DNA of 64,000 nucleotides from Lachnospiraceae bacterium (GCA_009774175.1 VSNG01000023.1:1-64000); one strand, 5' to 3'; positions 1 to 9,156 are shown, numbered from the stretch's first letter. Numbers and translations: made by a program. Notes: generated by a model from the letters alone, not told the origin.

Positions 1-88
1 AAATCGCACACTCTGATTTCTATGACACTTTTTTACTATTTTACTATTTAAATTATAAAATAACAAGGGGTATAACGGTCTTTTATTT

Positions 89-108
89 AAAATTAGCAAA
101 CTAATTTT
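89..108 (-). terminator. Possible terminator after spoVAF
   Basis: A perfect 8-bp stem (AAAATTAG / CTAATTTT) with a 4-nt loop lies just past the spoVAF stop in an AT-rich tract, with a T-rich stretch on the minus-strand side. It is A/T-only and therefore weak. The rest of positions 1-128 is AT-rich with no gene visible. Confidence 0.35.
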
Positions 109-128
109 AGCTAAATTTACTTAATTTT

Positions 129-1592
129 TTATTTCTTAGCCTCAGGCAGGCGCAGACGCAGAAGACGCTTTGCAAGCTGTCTAATATTAAAGGGTAAAAG
201 CGGATAAATATAGCTCTTGTCCGACAACGTTTTATTACATGCAATGGAGAACAGAAAAATCACAACCGCCGCCACATAGCCGTATATTCCAAAAATCGCA
301 GTCAAAATGAGATTTATAATACGCATAAATTTCAGGGCATATCCCAGCTCATAATTCTGCTGGGTATAGTTGGCAATGGCCACAAACGCCATATACAACA
401 TAACCTCCGGGGAAAACCAGCCACTGTTTACGGAAAACTCTCCCAACACCAGAGCTGCCATAACACTTAGGGGCGTACTCAGCATGTTCGGCGTATTTAC
501 AGCCGCCAGCTTCAAGCCGTCAATCGCCAGCTCCAGAATTAAAAACTGCGCAATCAGGGGAATGTTTGGTGCGTCCTGCAGCATAATAAACTGAAAACCC
601 TCCGGTATCCACTGCGGATTCTGCATCAAAAGCAAAAAAGTCGGCGTCATGATATAGGTAAGGATGGAGATAAGAAATCTGGTCAGCCGCAGATATGTCC
701 CTGTAACAGGCGGAAAATAATAATCATCCGCCTCTTCCACTATATCAAAAATGGAGGTGGGCACAATCATCGCCGATGGGGAATTATCCACCAGAATCAC
801 GATATCGCCTTCCAGTACCTGTGCGGCCGCCACGTCTGGCCGCTCTGTAAATTTAAACTTCGGAAAAGGATTAAACCACTTGCGTTGGTAGAGACATTCC
901 GCAAGGCTTTCCTGATTCATGGTCAGGGCGTCCACCTTAATATTTTCAATCCGCTTTTTCACTTTCTCCAGAAGGTTCTTTTCCACCCGGTTTTCCATAT
1001 AGCAGAGCACAATATCTGTCTGGGAGCTTTTCCCGGCGTTCATCATCTCCATACGAAGGTTGGTGCTTCTGATCCTTCTCCTGATCAGCGCAGTGTTAAA
1101 CACCACCGTCTCTACAAAACCGTCCTTACTGCCGCGCAGCGTCTTATCCTTGTCCGGCTCCGAAACGCCTCTGGCGGGATAGGTTCTGGAGTCCAACAGC
1201 ACACATCTGTCATAGCCGTCTATGAAAAGGGCAAACACGCCGGACAGAATATTGTAGATGATATCATCCCATTTATCCTTGAGATCCACCTCCACATAGG
1301 GCGTCGCTTTCTTTGCCATCTCATAGGCGCTCTCCGGCATGTCCTCCGGCGTCAGGCTGATGAAATACTGCAGGATCTTCATCATCAGCTCGTCCTTGCA
1401 GAATCCGTCAATAAAATAAATGCAGGCCTGCCTGCCGCCCACCTCAATTACCCGGTAGACCACGTCAAAGCTGGTATCCGGCGCCATATGCGCCCTCATA
1501 TATTCCATGCTCTCCTGCAGGGATACGGTCATTTTCTGACTGCTCTCCCGTTGTTCCTGTATGCTTTTCTGTACGCCGGTATTCTCCTTCAA
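129..1592 (-). CDS. spoVAF: Stage V sporulation protein AF (GerA-family spore membrane protein)
   Basis: A GerA/SpoVAF family protein of the spore inner membrane, associated with dipicolinic-acid channel proteins and germination. The N-terminal half is soluble (family hallmarks GSKDGFVE, FNTALIRRRIR, VDNSPSA). The C-terminal third has several hydrophobic helices (around FLISILTYIMTP, LSVMAALVLG, LILTAIFGIYGYVAAVVIFL). Its length of about 487 residues matches B. subtilis SpoVAF. I chose the TTG at 1590-1592 because AGGAG lies 8 nt upstream of it; the ATG six codons earlier (1610) has no good ribosome-binding site. It is the last gene of the minus-strand series that begins at nrdD. No spoVAA-AE partners are visible, so an alternative is a stand-alone GerA-type receptor A subunit. 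Confidence 0.85.
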   Translation of the reverse strand: MKENTGVQKSIQEQRESSQKMTVSLQESMEYMRAHMAPDTSFDVVYRVIEVGGRQACIYFIDGFCKDELMMKILQYFISLTPEDMPESAYEMAKKATPYVEVDLKDKWDDIIYNILSGVFALFIDGYDRCVLLDSRTYPARGVSEPDKDKTLRGSKDGFVETVVFNTALIRRRIRSTNLRMEMMNAGKSSQTDIVLCYMENRVEKNLLEKVKKRIENIKVDALTMNQESLAECLYQRKWFNPFPKFKFTERPDVAAAQVLEGDIVILVDNSPSAMIVPTSIFDIVEEADDYYFPPVTGTYLRLTRFLISILTYIMTPTFLLLMQNPQWIPEGFQFIMLQDAPNIPLIAQFLILELAIDGLKLAAVNTPNMLSTPLSVMAALVLGEFSVNSGWFSPEVMLYMAFVAIANYTQQNYELGYALKFMRIINLILTAIFGIYGYVAAVVIFLFSIACNKTLSDKSYIYPLLPFNIRQLAKRLLRLRLPEAKK

Positions 1593-1678
1593 AACAAAAA
1601 CTCCTTCCATGACTTACCATTGTTTCTCATAGTATGTCTTGGAAGGGGTTTTCTTATGCACAGTAAAAAAACAGTTTC

Positions 1679-3154
1679 CTATTCTTCTCTTTGCAAAATC
1701 CTGCTCATTTCATCCACCATCTCATTAATCACGCCGGCCTGCTTTGTTACCTCCGCGGTATCGCCCGCATTGCCCTCGGCCATGCTGTTGATGGAATGAA
1801 ACTGTTCGTTTTCCTTGCGAATGCTTTCCGCAATGTCCTGATTGATCGAAACCGTTCTCTCGATTACCTCAGCCTGCTTTGCATAGGTGTCCCCCATGGT
1901 TTGGATCGCGTTGACCGATTCATTGAGAAGATCCGTCATATCACGCATGCCCTTAAATACATTATCAAAGTATTCGTTCTGCGTTCCGAGTTTGGAAGAG
2001 TTCTCTTCCACCTGCGCCGTGATCTCTTTCACGTTATTCTGCACCCTCTCAATCACGGACTGCACCACTCTTAACGAATCCTGCGTGCTGTTTGCAAGCG
2101 TACCTACTTCTGTAGCAACCACCGCGAATCCCTTCCCGGCTTCGCCAGCTCTTGCCGCCTCAATAGATGCATTGAGCGCAAGAAGATTTGTGGACGACGA
2201 AATATCACTGATCAGCTTCAGGGTAACGCCTATTTCCTGTACTGCGTCGGAAAGCTTTTGGGCTACCTCAATCGTAAGCTTCATGGAATCCGATACTTCC
2301 CCGTTGATCTTGTGCAGACCGTTTAACAGCTTTTCATTTTCCAGCGATTTATCCAACAGATCCTTTGAAGTTTTTTCTACCTTTTCAACATTTTCAGCAA
2401 CAACATTTTCCCATTCTTTCAGCTCACTGAGATTATTCATACTCTCATCCGTCTTCATGCCAAGCACATTGCTGTTACCCACCAGCTCCTCACTCGTCGC
2501 GGCCAGCTCCTGGGCTGCAGCGCTTTCATTTTCAGATATCTGGGAAAGCGCCGCCCCGGCGTCGTAAAGTCTGCCTGAAAGCATCTGTACCGAATCCAGA
2601 ACCTTCTCCACCTCTTTCCCTTTATCCTCTACAATACCAAAAAGAGCTGTGGTGCGGTGCACAATGAAGCAGCAAGCCACAAAAAGAATCACATAAACAA
2701 TTCCTGTAAATATCCATCCGATAGGAAGATGCAGTTTCAGAAAGCCCGCCGGAAATATCAGCATAAACGCCGCATTGACTACAATGGTTACTGCCGCGCT
2801 CACCTTAAGAATCTTTTTCTCATAATAGGGCACTAACAGTAAAGTCGCCACAAAATAGTAATGCGTCAGGCAAATATAGCCCGCACTGTCGCTGGAGCCG
2901 CCGACCGCCGCAGTAATCGCGCCGATCACAGGCGGGATGCAGGCATAGACATACTTCGCCTTGTCTCCAAGCTGTTTTTCAAAAACTCTGGTCAGTATGG
3001 CGCATACACCGGATAGCAAGAAAACGCATTCCAGCAGTCCTCCGTTTAACATAACCATGACAAATCCCCAGCCTGAAATCGCAACGCCAAGAATATAAAT
3101 AAACATAATAGTATTTACTAATTTTTCTTCATTGTTCACCGACTGTACCTGCAT
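1679..3154 (-). CDS. Methyl-accepting chemotaxis protein with multi-pass membrane sensor
   Basis: A transmembrane chemoreceptor signalling to the CheA/CheW complex. The N-terminal ~190 residues form about six hydrophobic helices with no obvious extracellular ligand domain. A coiled-coil methylation/signalling region follows, with the highly conserved receptor tip (LLALNASIEAARAGEAGKGF). No periplasmic Cache/4HB domain is visible, so sensing may be through the membrane helices. Two starts are possible: ATG at 3178, with no clear ribosome-binding site, or ATG at 3154, which has AAGGAG about 12 nt upstream; I prefer the latter. It follows dut closely in the same direction. The ligand is unknown. 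Confidence 0.85.
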   Translation of the reverse strand: MQVQSVNNEEKLVNTIMFIYILGVAISGWGFVMVMLNGGLLECVFLLSGVCAILTRVFEKQLGDKAKYVYACIPPVIGAITAAVGGSSDSAGYICLTHYYFVATLLLVPYYEKKILKVSAAVTIVVNAAFMLIFPAGFLKLHLPIGWIFTGIVYVILFVACCFIVHRTTALFGIVEDKGKEVEKVLDSVQMLSGRLYDAGAALSQISENESAAAQELAATSEELVGNSNVLGMKTDESMNNLSELKEWENVVAENVEKVEKTSKDLLDKSLENEKLLNGLHKINGEVSDSMKLTIEVAQKLSDAVQEIGVTLKLISDISSSTNLLALNASIEAARAGEAGKGFAVVATEVGTLANSTQDSLRVVQSVIERVQNNVKEITAQVEENSSKLGTQNEYFDNVFKGMRDMTDLLNESVNAIQTMGDTYAKQAEVIERTVSINQDIAESIRKENEQFHSINSMAEGNAGDTAEVTKQAGVINEMVDEMSRILQREE

Positions 3155-3191
3155 TTCCCGTGTTCTCTCCTTTGTCATTTTAATATTTTTA

Positions 3192-3626
3192 TCACTGCTT
3201 CCCAGTGCTTCCGTGTCCGCCCCGGTCGGCGTTTTCCAAATGCTCTACCTCGTCGAACAAAAGCCTCGGCTGATTTTCCATAATACGAAACTGGCAGATT
3301 CTGTCATTCACGTGTATCTCGGTATCTCTGACTGCGTAGACCGGCATAAACCACTGATCGTTATCCCCGCAGTAAGAACAGTCGATCACACCCTGATGGT
3401 TCGTTTGAATGATGCCGAAATTTTTGAAGGTGGAGCTTCTGGGCACCACATGGGCCTCATATCCCTTCGGCAGTTCCATCGCCACTCCCAGTGGAATTAA
3501 CCGAAACTCACCCTTCTTCATGACAACCTCTTCCGCTGACCGCAGATCGATCCAGTCGGATTTGCCGTCTATGTACGTAAGCTTCTCAATTTTGTCTGAG
3601 AAATATTTAATTTTAATCTGTTCCAT
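3192..3626 (-). CDS. dut: dUTP diphosphatase (trimeric dUTPase)
   Basis: Hydrolyses dUTP to dUMP and pyrophosphate, limiting uracil incorporation and supplying dTMP synthesis. The trimeric dUTPase motifs appear in order: a PRSST phosphate-binding motif near residue 63, GVIDCSYCGD containing the catalytic Asp around residue 80, RICQFRI, and a glycine-rich C-terminal DRGGHGSTGK that closes the active site. At 144 residues it is of normal length. It sits between nrdG and the chemoreceptor in the run headed by nrdD, so dNTP synthesis and dUTP removal are probably co-transcribed. It is chromosomal and not part of the prophage. Confidence 0.93.
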   Translation of the reverse strand: MEQIKIKYFSDKIEKLTYIDGKSDWIDLRSAEEVVMKKGEFRLIPLGVAMELPKGYEAHVVPRSSTFKNFGIIQTNHQGVIDCSYCGDNDQWFMPVYAVRDTEIHVNDRICQFRIMENQPRLLFDEVEHLENADRGGHGSTGKQ

Positions 3627-3643
3627 CGGTATGTCCTTTCCAG

Positions 3644-4153
3644 TTATGCATAATCTTCACAGTAAAGTACCGGTATCGAGGGATCCGTCTGTGCGAGGCT
3701 TTTGCGTACATCAATCACCCTCTGGTTTTGACTGCCCTTCCAAAGCAGCTTCGTATCTTTGAGATCAATCTTAAATTCGCCGTCCACCAGCACATCTACA
3801 TATTTCATCATGGGATAATACATAACGTCTTCCCACCTGTCCCCCGTATACAACCATATCGTTTTGCCGGGATATTTGGCCCTGATCTCTTCCATCAGAT
3901 TTCTCACGCCAAGACGGTTTGCCGAATGAAGCGGATCTCCTCCGGAAAAGGTAATACCGCTGATATAGGATTTTTCCAGTTGTGAAAAAATCTCCTGCCT
4001 GGCTGCCTCATCAAAGGGAAGTCCCCCGTCCGGATCCCATGTTATGGGATTCTGGCACTCCTTACAGCAATGAGAACAGCCGGCTACCCAAAGCACCACT
4101 CGAAGGCCGTCGCCGTTTAACATATCATCTTTTGTTATGTTGTGGTATCTCAT
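3644..4153 (-). CDS. nrdG: Anaerobic ribonucleoside-triphosphate reductase activating protein
   Basis: A radical-SAM activase that installs the glycyl radical on NrdD. It has the CX3CX2C iron-sulfur motif of the NrdG subfamily (CSHCCKEC, near residue 26), followed by a glycine-rich TFSGGDPL segment that contacts S-adenosylmethionine. Length (about 169 residues) is typical. ATG at 4153 overlaps the nrdD stop (TGATG), so the two genes are translationally coupled; a GTG one codon earlier is possible but less likely. The pair points to anaerobic growth. Confidence 0.95.
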   Translation of the reverse strand: MRYHNITKDDMLNGDGLRVVLWVAGCSHCCKECQNPITWDPDGGLPFDEAARQEIFSQLEKSYISGITFSGGDPLHSANRLGVRNLMEEIRAKYPGKTIWLYTGDRWEDVMYYPMMKYVDVLVDGEFKIDLKDTKLLWKGSQNQRVIDVRKSLAQTDPSIPVLYCEDYA

Positions 4154-6342
4154 CACATACTTTTCCTCTCCGCGATCTCCGCCATTTTCGCCTCGCTCAA
4201 ACGCGTGTCTCCATGCACGCGGGAATAAGCCAGATAACCGTTCATGCGGTCGATCTTGGTCAGATTGCGGCTGCCGCAGACAGGACAGACATCCATTTCC
4301 AGCTCCTGATGGCCGCAGTCGTCACAATATGCAAGAGACAGATTAACGCCCTCATAAAACCCCATATCCATCGCCCTGCGGATCAGGGTCTTAATCGCGC
4401 CGATATTATAGTCTATCGGATACTTTACATACTGAATTTTTCCGCCGTTTGCCATCTCCCAGAAACGGTACTCCAGATCCTGCTTTTCAATTGGGGTAAT
4501 ATCTTCCGTTACATGGCAGTGGAAACTGTTAGACACGTACTCCTTGTCGGAAACGCCCTCCACAATACCGTATTTGGCCCTGAACTGCTTCACCTGCAGG
4601 CCGCACAAATTTTCCGCCGGCGTCCCGTAAATCGCGTAAAGATGGCCGTCTTCTTCTTTATACTCGTCTATTTTGTGGTTGATATGTTCCAGTACCTCCA
4701 ACGCAAAAGCGCCATCCTCAACAAGCGATTTCCCGTTGTAGAGCTCCTGCAATTCGTTAAAAGCCGTAATGCCAAAGCTGGCCGTAGCCGATTTCAGGAT
4801 CGGTTTGATCTTATCGTGAAGCTGCAAATGTCCGCCCAAAAATCCGCCCTCACAATAAGCCAGCGGATTGGTAGATGCACGCATCTCCCCAAGATAGGCA
4901 TAGGTTCTGATGTGCAGCTGTCTGATCAGATTCAGATAATAATCCAGCACATCATAGAAATCCTTCCCCTCCTGTCTTGCCTTTGCCAGAATCATAGGCA
5001 GATGCAGGGAGACTGCCCCCACATTAAATCTGCCCACAAACACAGGCGTATCCTTATCGTCCGCCGGATGCATGCCGCCCCGCTCATACCAGGGAGAGAG
5101 AAACGCGCGGCATCCCATGGGCGAAATCACCTTACCGTATTGTTTATACATGCTGGCAATATATCCCTTGCCGGTAAGGCTCAGCCAGTCGGGATACATG
5201 GTCTTCGCGGAACACTTGACGCCCGCCTCAAACACATCCTCCAGATCCTTGCCGGGTCCGTGCAGATTTTCATCATACAAAAATACAATTTTCGGGAAAA
5301 GCACAGGCTTCTTGCACTCTTTCTTGCCCTGTCCCTTCCTGCGCACATTGAGCATCTGAATGGTAGCCATCTTCGCAAACCTTCCCGTGCCGATTCCCGC
5401 CGTCACCGTAATAAACGGGTAATCGCCGCGGCTGCTGGCCACCGTGTTAAACTTATATTCCCAGCCCTGAAATCCCTGTTCAAATTCCTTCTTTACATCC
5501 GCAAGAGCTTCCGCCTCCGCAGTCTCCCTGTCAATCCCCAATTTCCTGTACTTGGCCACATTTCTCTTATAGGACTTCTCCGCATAGGGCTCTAAAATCT
5601 TATCCACCTCCGGCACCGTAAAACCGCCGTACTGCTGACTTGCCGCACTCAGTACAATATCTCCTATCACATCAAAAGCAACGTCCAGCGTCTTCGGTTC
5701 ATTGTACCAGATATTCCCCATCTCAAATCCGCCGGAAAGCACCTCGGCCACATTAAAGAGGCAGCAGTTCATGGTGTCCCTTCTGGCGGACATGTCATGG
5801 ACATAAATATAGCCGTCCCGACAGGCCTGAATCTCCTCGGTTGTCATGAAAAACTTCTGATATAATTCCTTGTTAAACTGATTAAAAATCAGGCTTCGTT
5901 TTGTAGAAACAAGAGCGCTGTCCGTATTAGCGTTCTCCTTGTCCCCAATGTACATGATCGACTGACTCTTTTTATAGACGTCGTCCATCATGCGCACAAA
6001 ATCCTGTTTATAATTACGGTAGTCGCGATAGCTTTTCGCTACAATCGGCTTAACATCCTCCAGCGCGCTTTCCACGATATTGTGCATGATCTGAATGGGA
6101 ATCTTCTCCTCGCCCAGCTCGTTTACCTTATCGACAACCGTCTGACAAATATGCCGCTTCTCTTCCTCCGTGAACTTTGTGAGGGCTCGATACGCGCTTT
6201 TTCCGACCGCATCAATAACCTTCTGCACATTGAACGCTTCCAGACTGCCGTCCTTCTTAATTACCTTTACTCCCTTGTCCGGCTGATACTGAAGGCCGTA
6301 ATCCTCCCCCTCCAAATGACCTGATTCAAATTTACTACTCAT
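4153..6342 (-). CDS. nrdD: Anaerobic ribonucleoside-triphosphate reductase (class III)
   Basis: Glycyl-radical enzyme reducing ribonucleoside triphosphates to dNTPs under anaerobic conditions. An N-terminal ATP-cone allosteric domain (VIKKDGSLEAFNVQKV) is followed by the long barrel domain. Near the C-terminus are a CxxC...CxxC zinc site (CDDC, CPVC) and a glycyl-radical loop (RMNGYLAYSRV). I chose ATG at 6340-6342 because GGAGG lies 5 nt before it; an ORF extension to 6414 would run through the regulatory boxes. This gives 729 residues. A consensus promoter and tandem NrdR-like boxes lie directly upstream. Confidence 0.95.
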   Translation of the reverse strand: MSSKFESGHLEGEDYGLQYQPDKGVKVIKKDGSLEAFNVQKVIDAVGKSAYRALTKFTEEEKRHICQTVVDKVNELGEEKIPIQIMHNIVESALEDVKPIVAKSYRDYRNYKQDFVRMMDDVYKKSQSIMYIGDKENANTDSALVSTKRSLIFNQFNKELYQKFFMTTEEIQACRDGYIYVHDMSARRDTMNCCLFNVAEVLSGGFEMGNIWYNEPKTLDVAFDVIGDIVLSAASQQYGGFTVPEVDKILEPYAEKSYKRNVAKYRKLGIDRETAEAEALADVKKEFEQGFQGWEYKFNTVASSRGDYPFITVTAGIGTGRFAKMATIQMLNVRRKGQGKKECKKPVLFPKIVFLYDENLHGPGKDLEDVFEAGVKCSAKTMYPDWLSLTGKGYIASMYKQYGKVISPMGCRAFLSPWYERGGMHPADDKDTPVFVGRFNVGAVSLHLPMILAKARQEGKDFYDVLDYYLNLIRQLHIRTYAYLGEMRASTNPLAYCEGGFLGGHLQLHDKIKPILKSATASFGITAFNELQELYNGKSLVEDGAFALEVLEHINHKIDEYKEEDGHLYAIYGTPAENLCGLQVKQFRAKYGIVEGVSDKEYVSNSFHCHVTEDITPIEKQDLEYRFWEMANGGKIQYVKYPIDYNIGAIKTLIRRAMDMGFYEGVNLSLAYCDDCGHQELEMDVCPVCGSRNLTKIDRMNGYLAYSRVHGDTRLSEAKMAEIAERKSM

Positions 6343-6388
6343 TTTCCCCTCCATGGTCTTATATGTTTGCAATGCTTTTTTAATCCTC

Positions 6389-6434
6389 CTACAAAATATA
6401 GTGGCAGTTGACATAATAGCACAATATATTGCGG
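6389..6434 (-). promoter_or_regulatory. Tandem NrdR-like boxes upstream of nrdD
   Basis: Two 16-bp near-palindromes match the NrdR box pattern (core CwATATwTwG). One is at 6389-6404 (core CAAAATATAG) and one at 6419-6434 (core CAATATATTG). Their starts are 30 bp apart, about three helical turns, as is usual for paired NrdR sites. They lie just downstream of the predicted transcription start of nrdD, fitting repression of nrdD-nrdG-dut when dATP/ATP levels are sufficient. The nrdR gene is not in this window. Confidence 0.75.
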
Positions 6435-6443
6435 TTTACGAAC

Positions 6444-6472
6444 AGTATACGGCAATAAGAATGTTATGTCAA
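6444..6472 (-). promoter_or_regulatory. Sigma-A type promoter of nrdD operon
   Basis: On the minus strand, a perfect -35 hexamer TTGACA (6467-6472) is separated by exactly 17 bp from TATACT (6444-6449). The predicted start near 6437 falls immediately before the NrdR-like boxes. Confidence 0.8.
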
Positions 6473-6511
6473 TGTTCCGTCTGTCAAAACCTTTTTAAAA
6501 CGTAACAAAAA

Positions 6512-6538
6512 GGAATATGCCGTTTTGTGACATATTCC
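6512..6538 (-). terminator. Intrinsic terminator after the WYL regulator gene
   Basis: An 8-bp perfect stem (GGAATATG / CATATTCC) with an 11-nt loop is followed on the minus strand by TTTTT. It lies about 15 bp past the stop of the WYL gene and separates it from the nrdD promoter. Confidence 0.75.
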
Positions 6539-6551
6539 AAAAATAAATTTG

Positions 6552-7553
6552 TCAACCCTCTTTTTTCTCATATTGGGCCAAAATTTCTCTCAAATGCATC
6601 TGATAGGCCTCGGCTACCGAAGCCGGCGTCATAATCCCAGCCCCCGCACCCAGTCCCGTCAGCCAGCCGAAAAACTGACCGCTGACCGCCACCTTTACAC
6701 GGGCGGAAAAATGTGACTCATCACGGATACGGATGGACGCTTCCTTTCCGAACCGATCCATTACCACACCGATCAGGCTGTTTTCAAACAGCAGCGTTAC
6801 CGTTTCCTCTTTCCCGCTGTACATGCCAAATGTTTTATTGGCATAATCCGCAATATCAAAACGACCAAAGAGAGCCGCACCCTCCCGCTTATTCTCCAGC
6901 ACCTTAATTTTTGCCATTTTATCAACCCGGAAGTGCTTGATTTTATCTTCCCTGCCATCATGGGCAATCAGGTAATAATATTCATCTTTACAGGTGAGCG
7001 CCCATGGGCTGACCTGATAAAGCTCCCCGCCTTTTCGCGGTACAAGCTCCTTATTCAGATTCCATTCCAGATATTGAAAGGAAATCTGTCTGTTATTCTG
7101 AATGGCCCTGTGAATATCGTCCACCACATAATAAATGCTCTCGTTTGCCGTCTTAATACGGTTGGCCACATAAACCTGTCTTTGCAGCTGTCCTGCCTGC
7201 GCCTTAGACGCCAGCCTTTCTATCTTGGAAATCAGCTCCCTTGATTTGTTGACCGTCAGGAACCGGGAAGCCTGCACCGTCTCCACCAGAAGCTTTAACT
7301 CCGCCAGCTCAAAATCCCTCCCGGCCAGATAATAACCGCCGCCTGTCTTCGCCTTCACCAAGACGATATCATAACCGAAATCAACAAGCTGGGCAATGTC
7401 GTCATAGATGCTCTTCCGCTCCGCCCTGATATCATAAGCCGCCAGCGCATCAATTAACGCCTGCGCGCTCAGACAGTGATCCTCATCGGACTGCTCCGTC
7501 AGTATTTTTACAAGATATAACAGTTTCTGTTTCTGTTTTGCAGATTTGGCCAT
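6552..7553 (-). CDS. WYL-domain transcriptional regulator
   Basis: A DeoR-like helix-turn-helix protein with a C-terminal WYL ligand-sensing domain. Residues ~1-65 form the winged helix (ERKSIYDDIAQLVDFGYDI); the WYL domain follows, with the pattern VSPWALTCKDEYYYLIAHD. The first codon has GGAG 7 nt upstream, and only 4 bp separate it from the HAD gene stop, so the two form an operon. Targets are not evident; regulation of the neighbouring phosphatase is inference only. Confidence 0.88.
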   Translation of the reverse strand: MAKSAKQKQKLLYLVKILTEQSDEDHCLSAQALIDALAAYDIRAERKSIYDDIAQLVDFGYDIVLVKAKTGGGYYLAGRDFELAELKLLVETVQASRFLTVNKSRELISKIERLASKAQAGQLQRQVYVANRIKTANESIYYVVDDIHRAIQNNRQISFQYLEWNLNKELVPRKGGELYQVSPWALTCKDEYYYLIAHDGREDKIKHFRVDKMAKIKVLENKREGAALFGRFDIADYANKTFGMYSGKEETVTLLFENSLIGVVMDRFGKEASIRIRDESHFSARVKVAVSGQFFGWLTGLGAGAGIMTPASVAEAYQMHLREILAQYEKKEG

Positions 7554-7557
7554 GACT

Positions 7558-8256
7558 CTACTCCTGTTCCAGTATTGGTATCAGTTCCTCCAGACGACGG
7601 ATCTCATAATCCGTCCGCGCATCCACATCCTTTTCCTGCTTTTCCGGATTAAACCAGCAGGAAGTAATTCCCGCATTCTCCGCGCCCCTCATATCGCTTG
7701 TCAACGAGTCTCCCACTAAAATACATTTGTTCCTATCTACATCCGAAAGCGCCGCAAAACAGCCGTCAAAAAATTCCTTCCTGGGCTTGGGGTATCCCAT
7801 AAGTTCGGAAACAAATACGCCGTCCATGATCCTGTCAAGTCCGGACAGCCTCATCTTGTTCGCCTGCGTTGCGTTGACGCCGTTTGTCACCACATACTGG
7901 CGATACCCACGCTCTTTCAGTAAAGCTACCAGTTCCTTTGCTCCTTCCATAAAAAAGAAAACGCTGCCAAGCTCCCGCTGGTAATCCACATTAAGCTCCT
8001 CCGGCGACACATGGGTAATGCCAAGCTCTTCAAAGAATGTGCGAAACCTTCCCACCGTTACCTGTTCCTTGCTCAGTTCTCCCGATTCCAGACGAAGCCA
8101 GTAGCTTCTGTTAATCACGCTGTAACGAGCTGTCATTTCTTCGTTGATCTTAAGCCCATACTGCGCAAACACTGCCTGCAGCGCATATTCCATGGAGCGG
8201 TCAAAATCAAGCAGCGTCTGATCCAGATCCCAGAAAACCGTCGTATATTTTCTCAT
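7558..8256 (-). CDS. HAD-superfamily phosphatase, YjjG-like
   Basis: A cytoplasmic haloacid-dehalogenase hydrolase. Motif I is DLDQTLLDF (nucleophile Asp near residue 11). Motif II is VVTNG, motif III a Lys in GYPKPRKEFF, and motif IV GDSLTSDMRGAENAG. A C1-type helical cap sits between motifs I and II. Arrangement and length (232) fit the YjjG/YfnB group of pyrimidine-nucleotide phosphatases, which remove non-canonical nucleotides. GGAGG lies 6 nt before the start codon. The substrate is assigned by family resemblance only. Confidence 0.82.
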   Translation of the reverse strand: MRKYTTVFWDLDQTLLDFDRSMEYALQAVFAQYGLKINEEMTARYSVINRSYWLRLESGELSKEQVTVGRFRTFFEELGITHVSPEELNVDYQRELGSVFFFMEGAKELVALLKERGYRQYVVTNGVNATQANKMRLSGLDRIMDGVFVSELMGYPKPRKEFFDGCFAALSDVDRNKCILVGDSLTSDMRGAENAGITSCWFNPEKQEKDVDARTDYEIRRLEELIPILEQE

Positions 8257-8332
8257 TGCAACCCTCCTGCCCGGTATACATTACGCGCAGCTCTTCTGTT
8301 TCACAGAGCGCGCTTTCCTGTAAAGCACGAAA

Positions 8333-8354
8333 GGGCGTTCGCTTCGGAACACCC
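8333..8354 (-). terminator. Hairpin terminator after small membrane protein gene
   Basis: On the minus strand GGGTGTTC pairs with GAACGCCC (8 bp including one G-U) around a 6-nt loop, followed by a short T-rich tail. It lies about 40 bp past the stop of the 58-codon gene and before the HAD gene. Confidence 0.5.
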
Positions 8355-8390
8355 TCCCATTTTCTTTCTGATCAATTCTCTTACAAAACG

Positions 8391-8567
8391 CTAAGCTGTC
8401 TTCGCGCCGTCCGCCACATCATCCTGCGTCTCGGCAGCCGCCTTGGCGTCCTTGCTCTTACGCCATTTCACGCCGATCACACAGGCAATGATCACCAGCG
8501 CAACAATCAGCACGAACAATAACAGATACGATAAAAAAGCATTTACAAATAGAATTAAATTTGCCAT
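8391..8567 (-). CDS. Small single-pass membrane protein, unknown function
   Basis: A 58-residue reading frame starting MANLILFVNAFLSYLL. It has one long hydrophobic helix (residues ~3-32) followed by a basic stop-transfer segment (KWRKSKDAK) and an Ala/Asp-rich tail ending GAKTA. AGGA lies close to the ATG. The topology (N-terminal anchor, charged cytoplasmic tail) and a following terminator support a real gene. It is not recognised beyond general resemblance to small integral membrane proteins of Lachnospiraceae. Confidence 0.6.
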   Translation of the reverse strand: MANLILFVNAFLSYLLLFVLIVALVIIACVIGVKWRKSKDAKAAAETQDDVADGAKTA

Positions 8568-8663
8568 CTTTCCTCATCCTTCTCTTTTAGAATAACCCGT
8601 TTCCGGCAAAACAGATTTTTCAAAACCCGCCCGCCGATTACACTATACTCATGATACCACCAA

Positions 8664-9137
8664 TCAAACAGAATCGTCAAGCAAATCTGTGCCATCCGCC
8701 GCTGTGGTGGCAAGCCTGTCGCATCTTTCATTCTCCGGATGTCCGTCATGCCCTTTCACCCACTGAAACGTTACGCGGTGCGGCTCCATGGCGCGAAGCA
8801 GACGTTCCCACAAATCCACATTTTTAACCGGCTTTTTCCCCGCCGTCTTCCACCCCTTTTTCAGCCATCCGTCTATCCAATGCTGATTAAAAGCGTCTGT
8901 CACATATTTGGAGTCGGAAATCAGAAGAACCTCACAGGGCTTTGTCAGCGCCTCCAGCGCAACAATCACCGCCATAAGCTCCATGCGGTTGTTTGTGGTT
9001 TTTTTATACCCTGCCGAATATTCCCTCTCATGTAAGACGCCCTTACTGTCAATGTATTGCAAAACCGCCCCGTAACCGCCGGGGCCTTCCGGGTTGCCGC
9101 GGGCCGCGCCGTCCGTATAGATTGTGACCTTCATCAT
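8664..9137 (-). CDS. rnhA: Ribonuclease HI
   Basis: Cleaves RNA in RNA-DNA hybrids. Catalytic carboxylates are visible in order: Asp in YTDGAARGNP (near residue 9), Glu in NNRMELMAV, Asp in ISDSKYV, and a late Asp in ERCDRLA. The WVKGHDGHPENERCD segment holds the conserved catalytic-loop His. Start at 9137 has GGGAG 7 nt upstream; an immediately following ATG (9134) is the only close alternative. The protein is about 158 residues, normal for the single-domain bacterial enzyme. Confidence 0.93.
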   Translation of the reverse strand: MMKVTIYTDGAARGNPEGPGGYGAVLQYIDSKGVLHEREYSAGYKKTTNNRMELMAVIVALEALTKPCEVLLISDSKYVTDAFNQHWIDGWLKKGWKTAGKKPVKNVDLWERLLRAMEPHRVTFQWVKGHDGHPENERCDRLATTAADGTDLLDDSV

Positions 9138-9156
9138 TTTCAATCTCCCTTTATCT

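Noticed and set aside
3982..5595. 537-codon plus-strand ORF opposite nrdD
   Set aside because: Shadow of nrdD, whose motifs are unambiguous; the shadow product is Arg/His/Leu-rich without domains.
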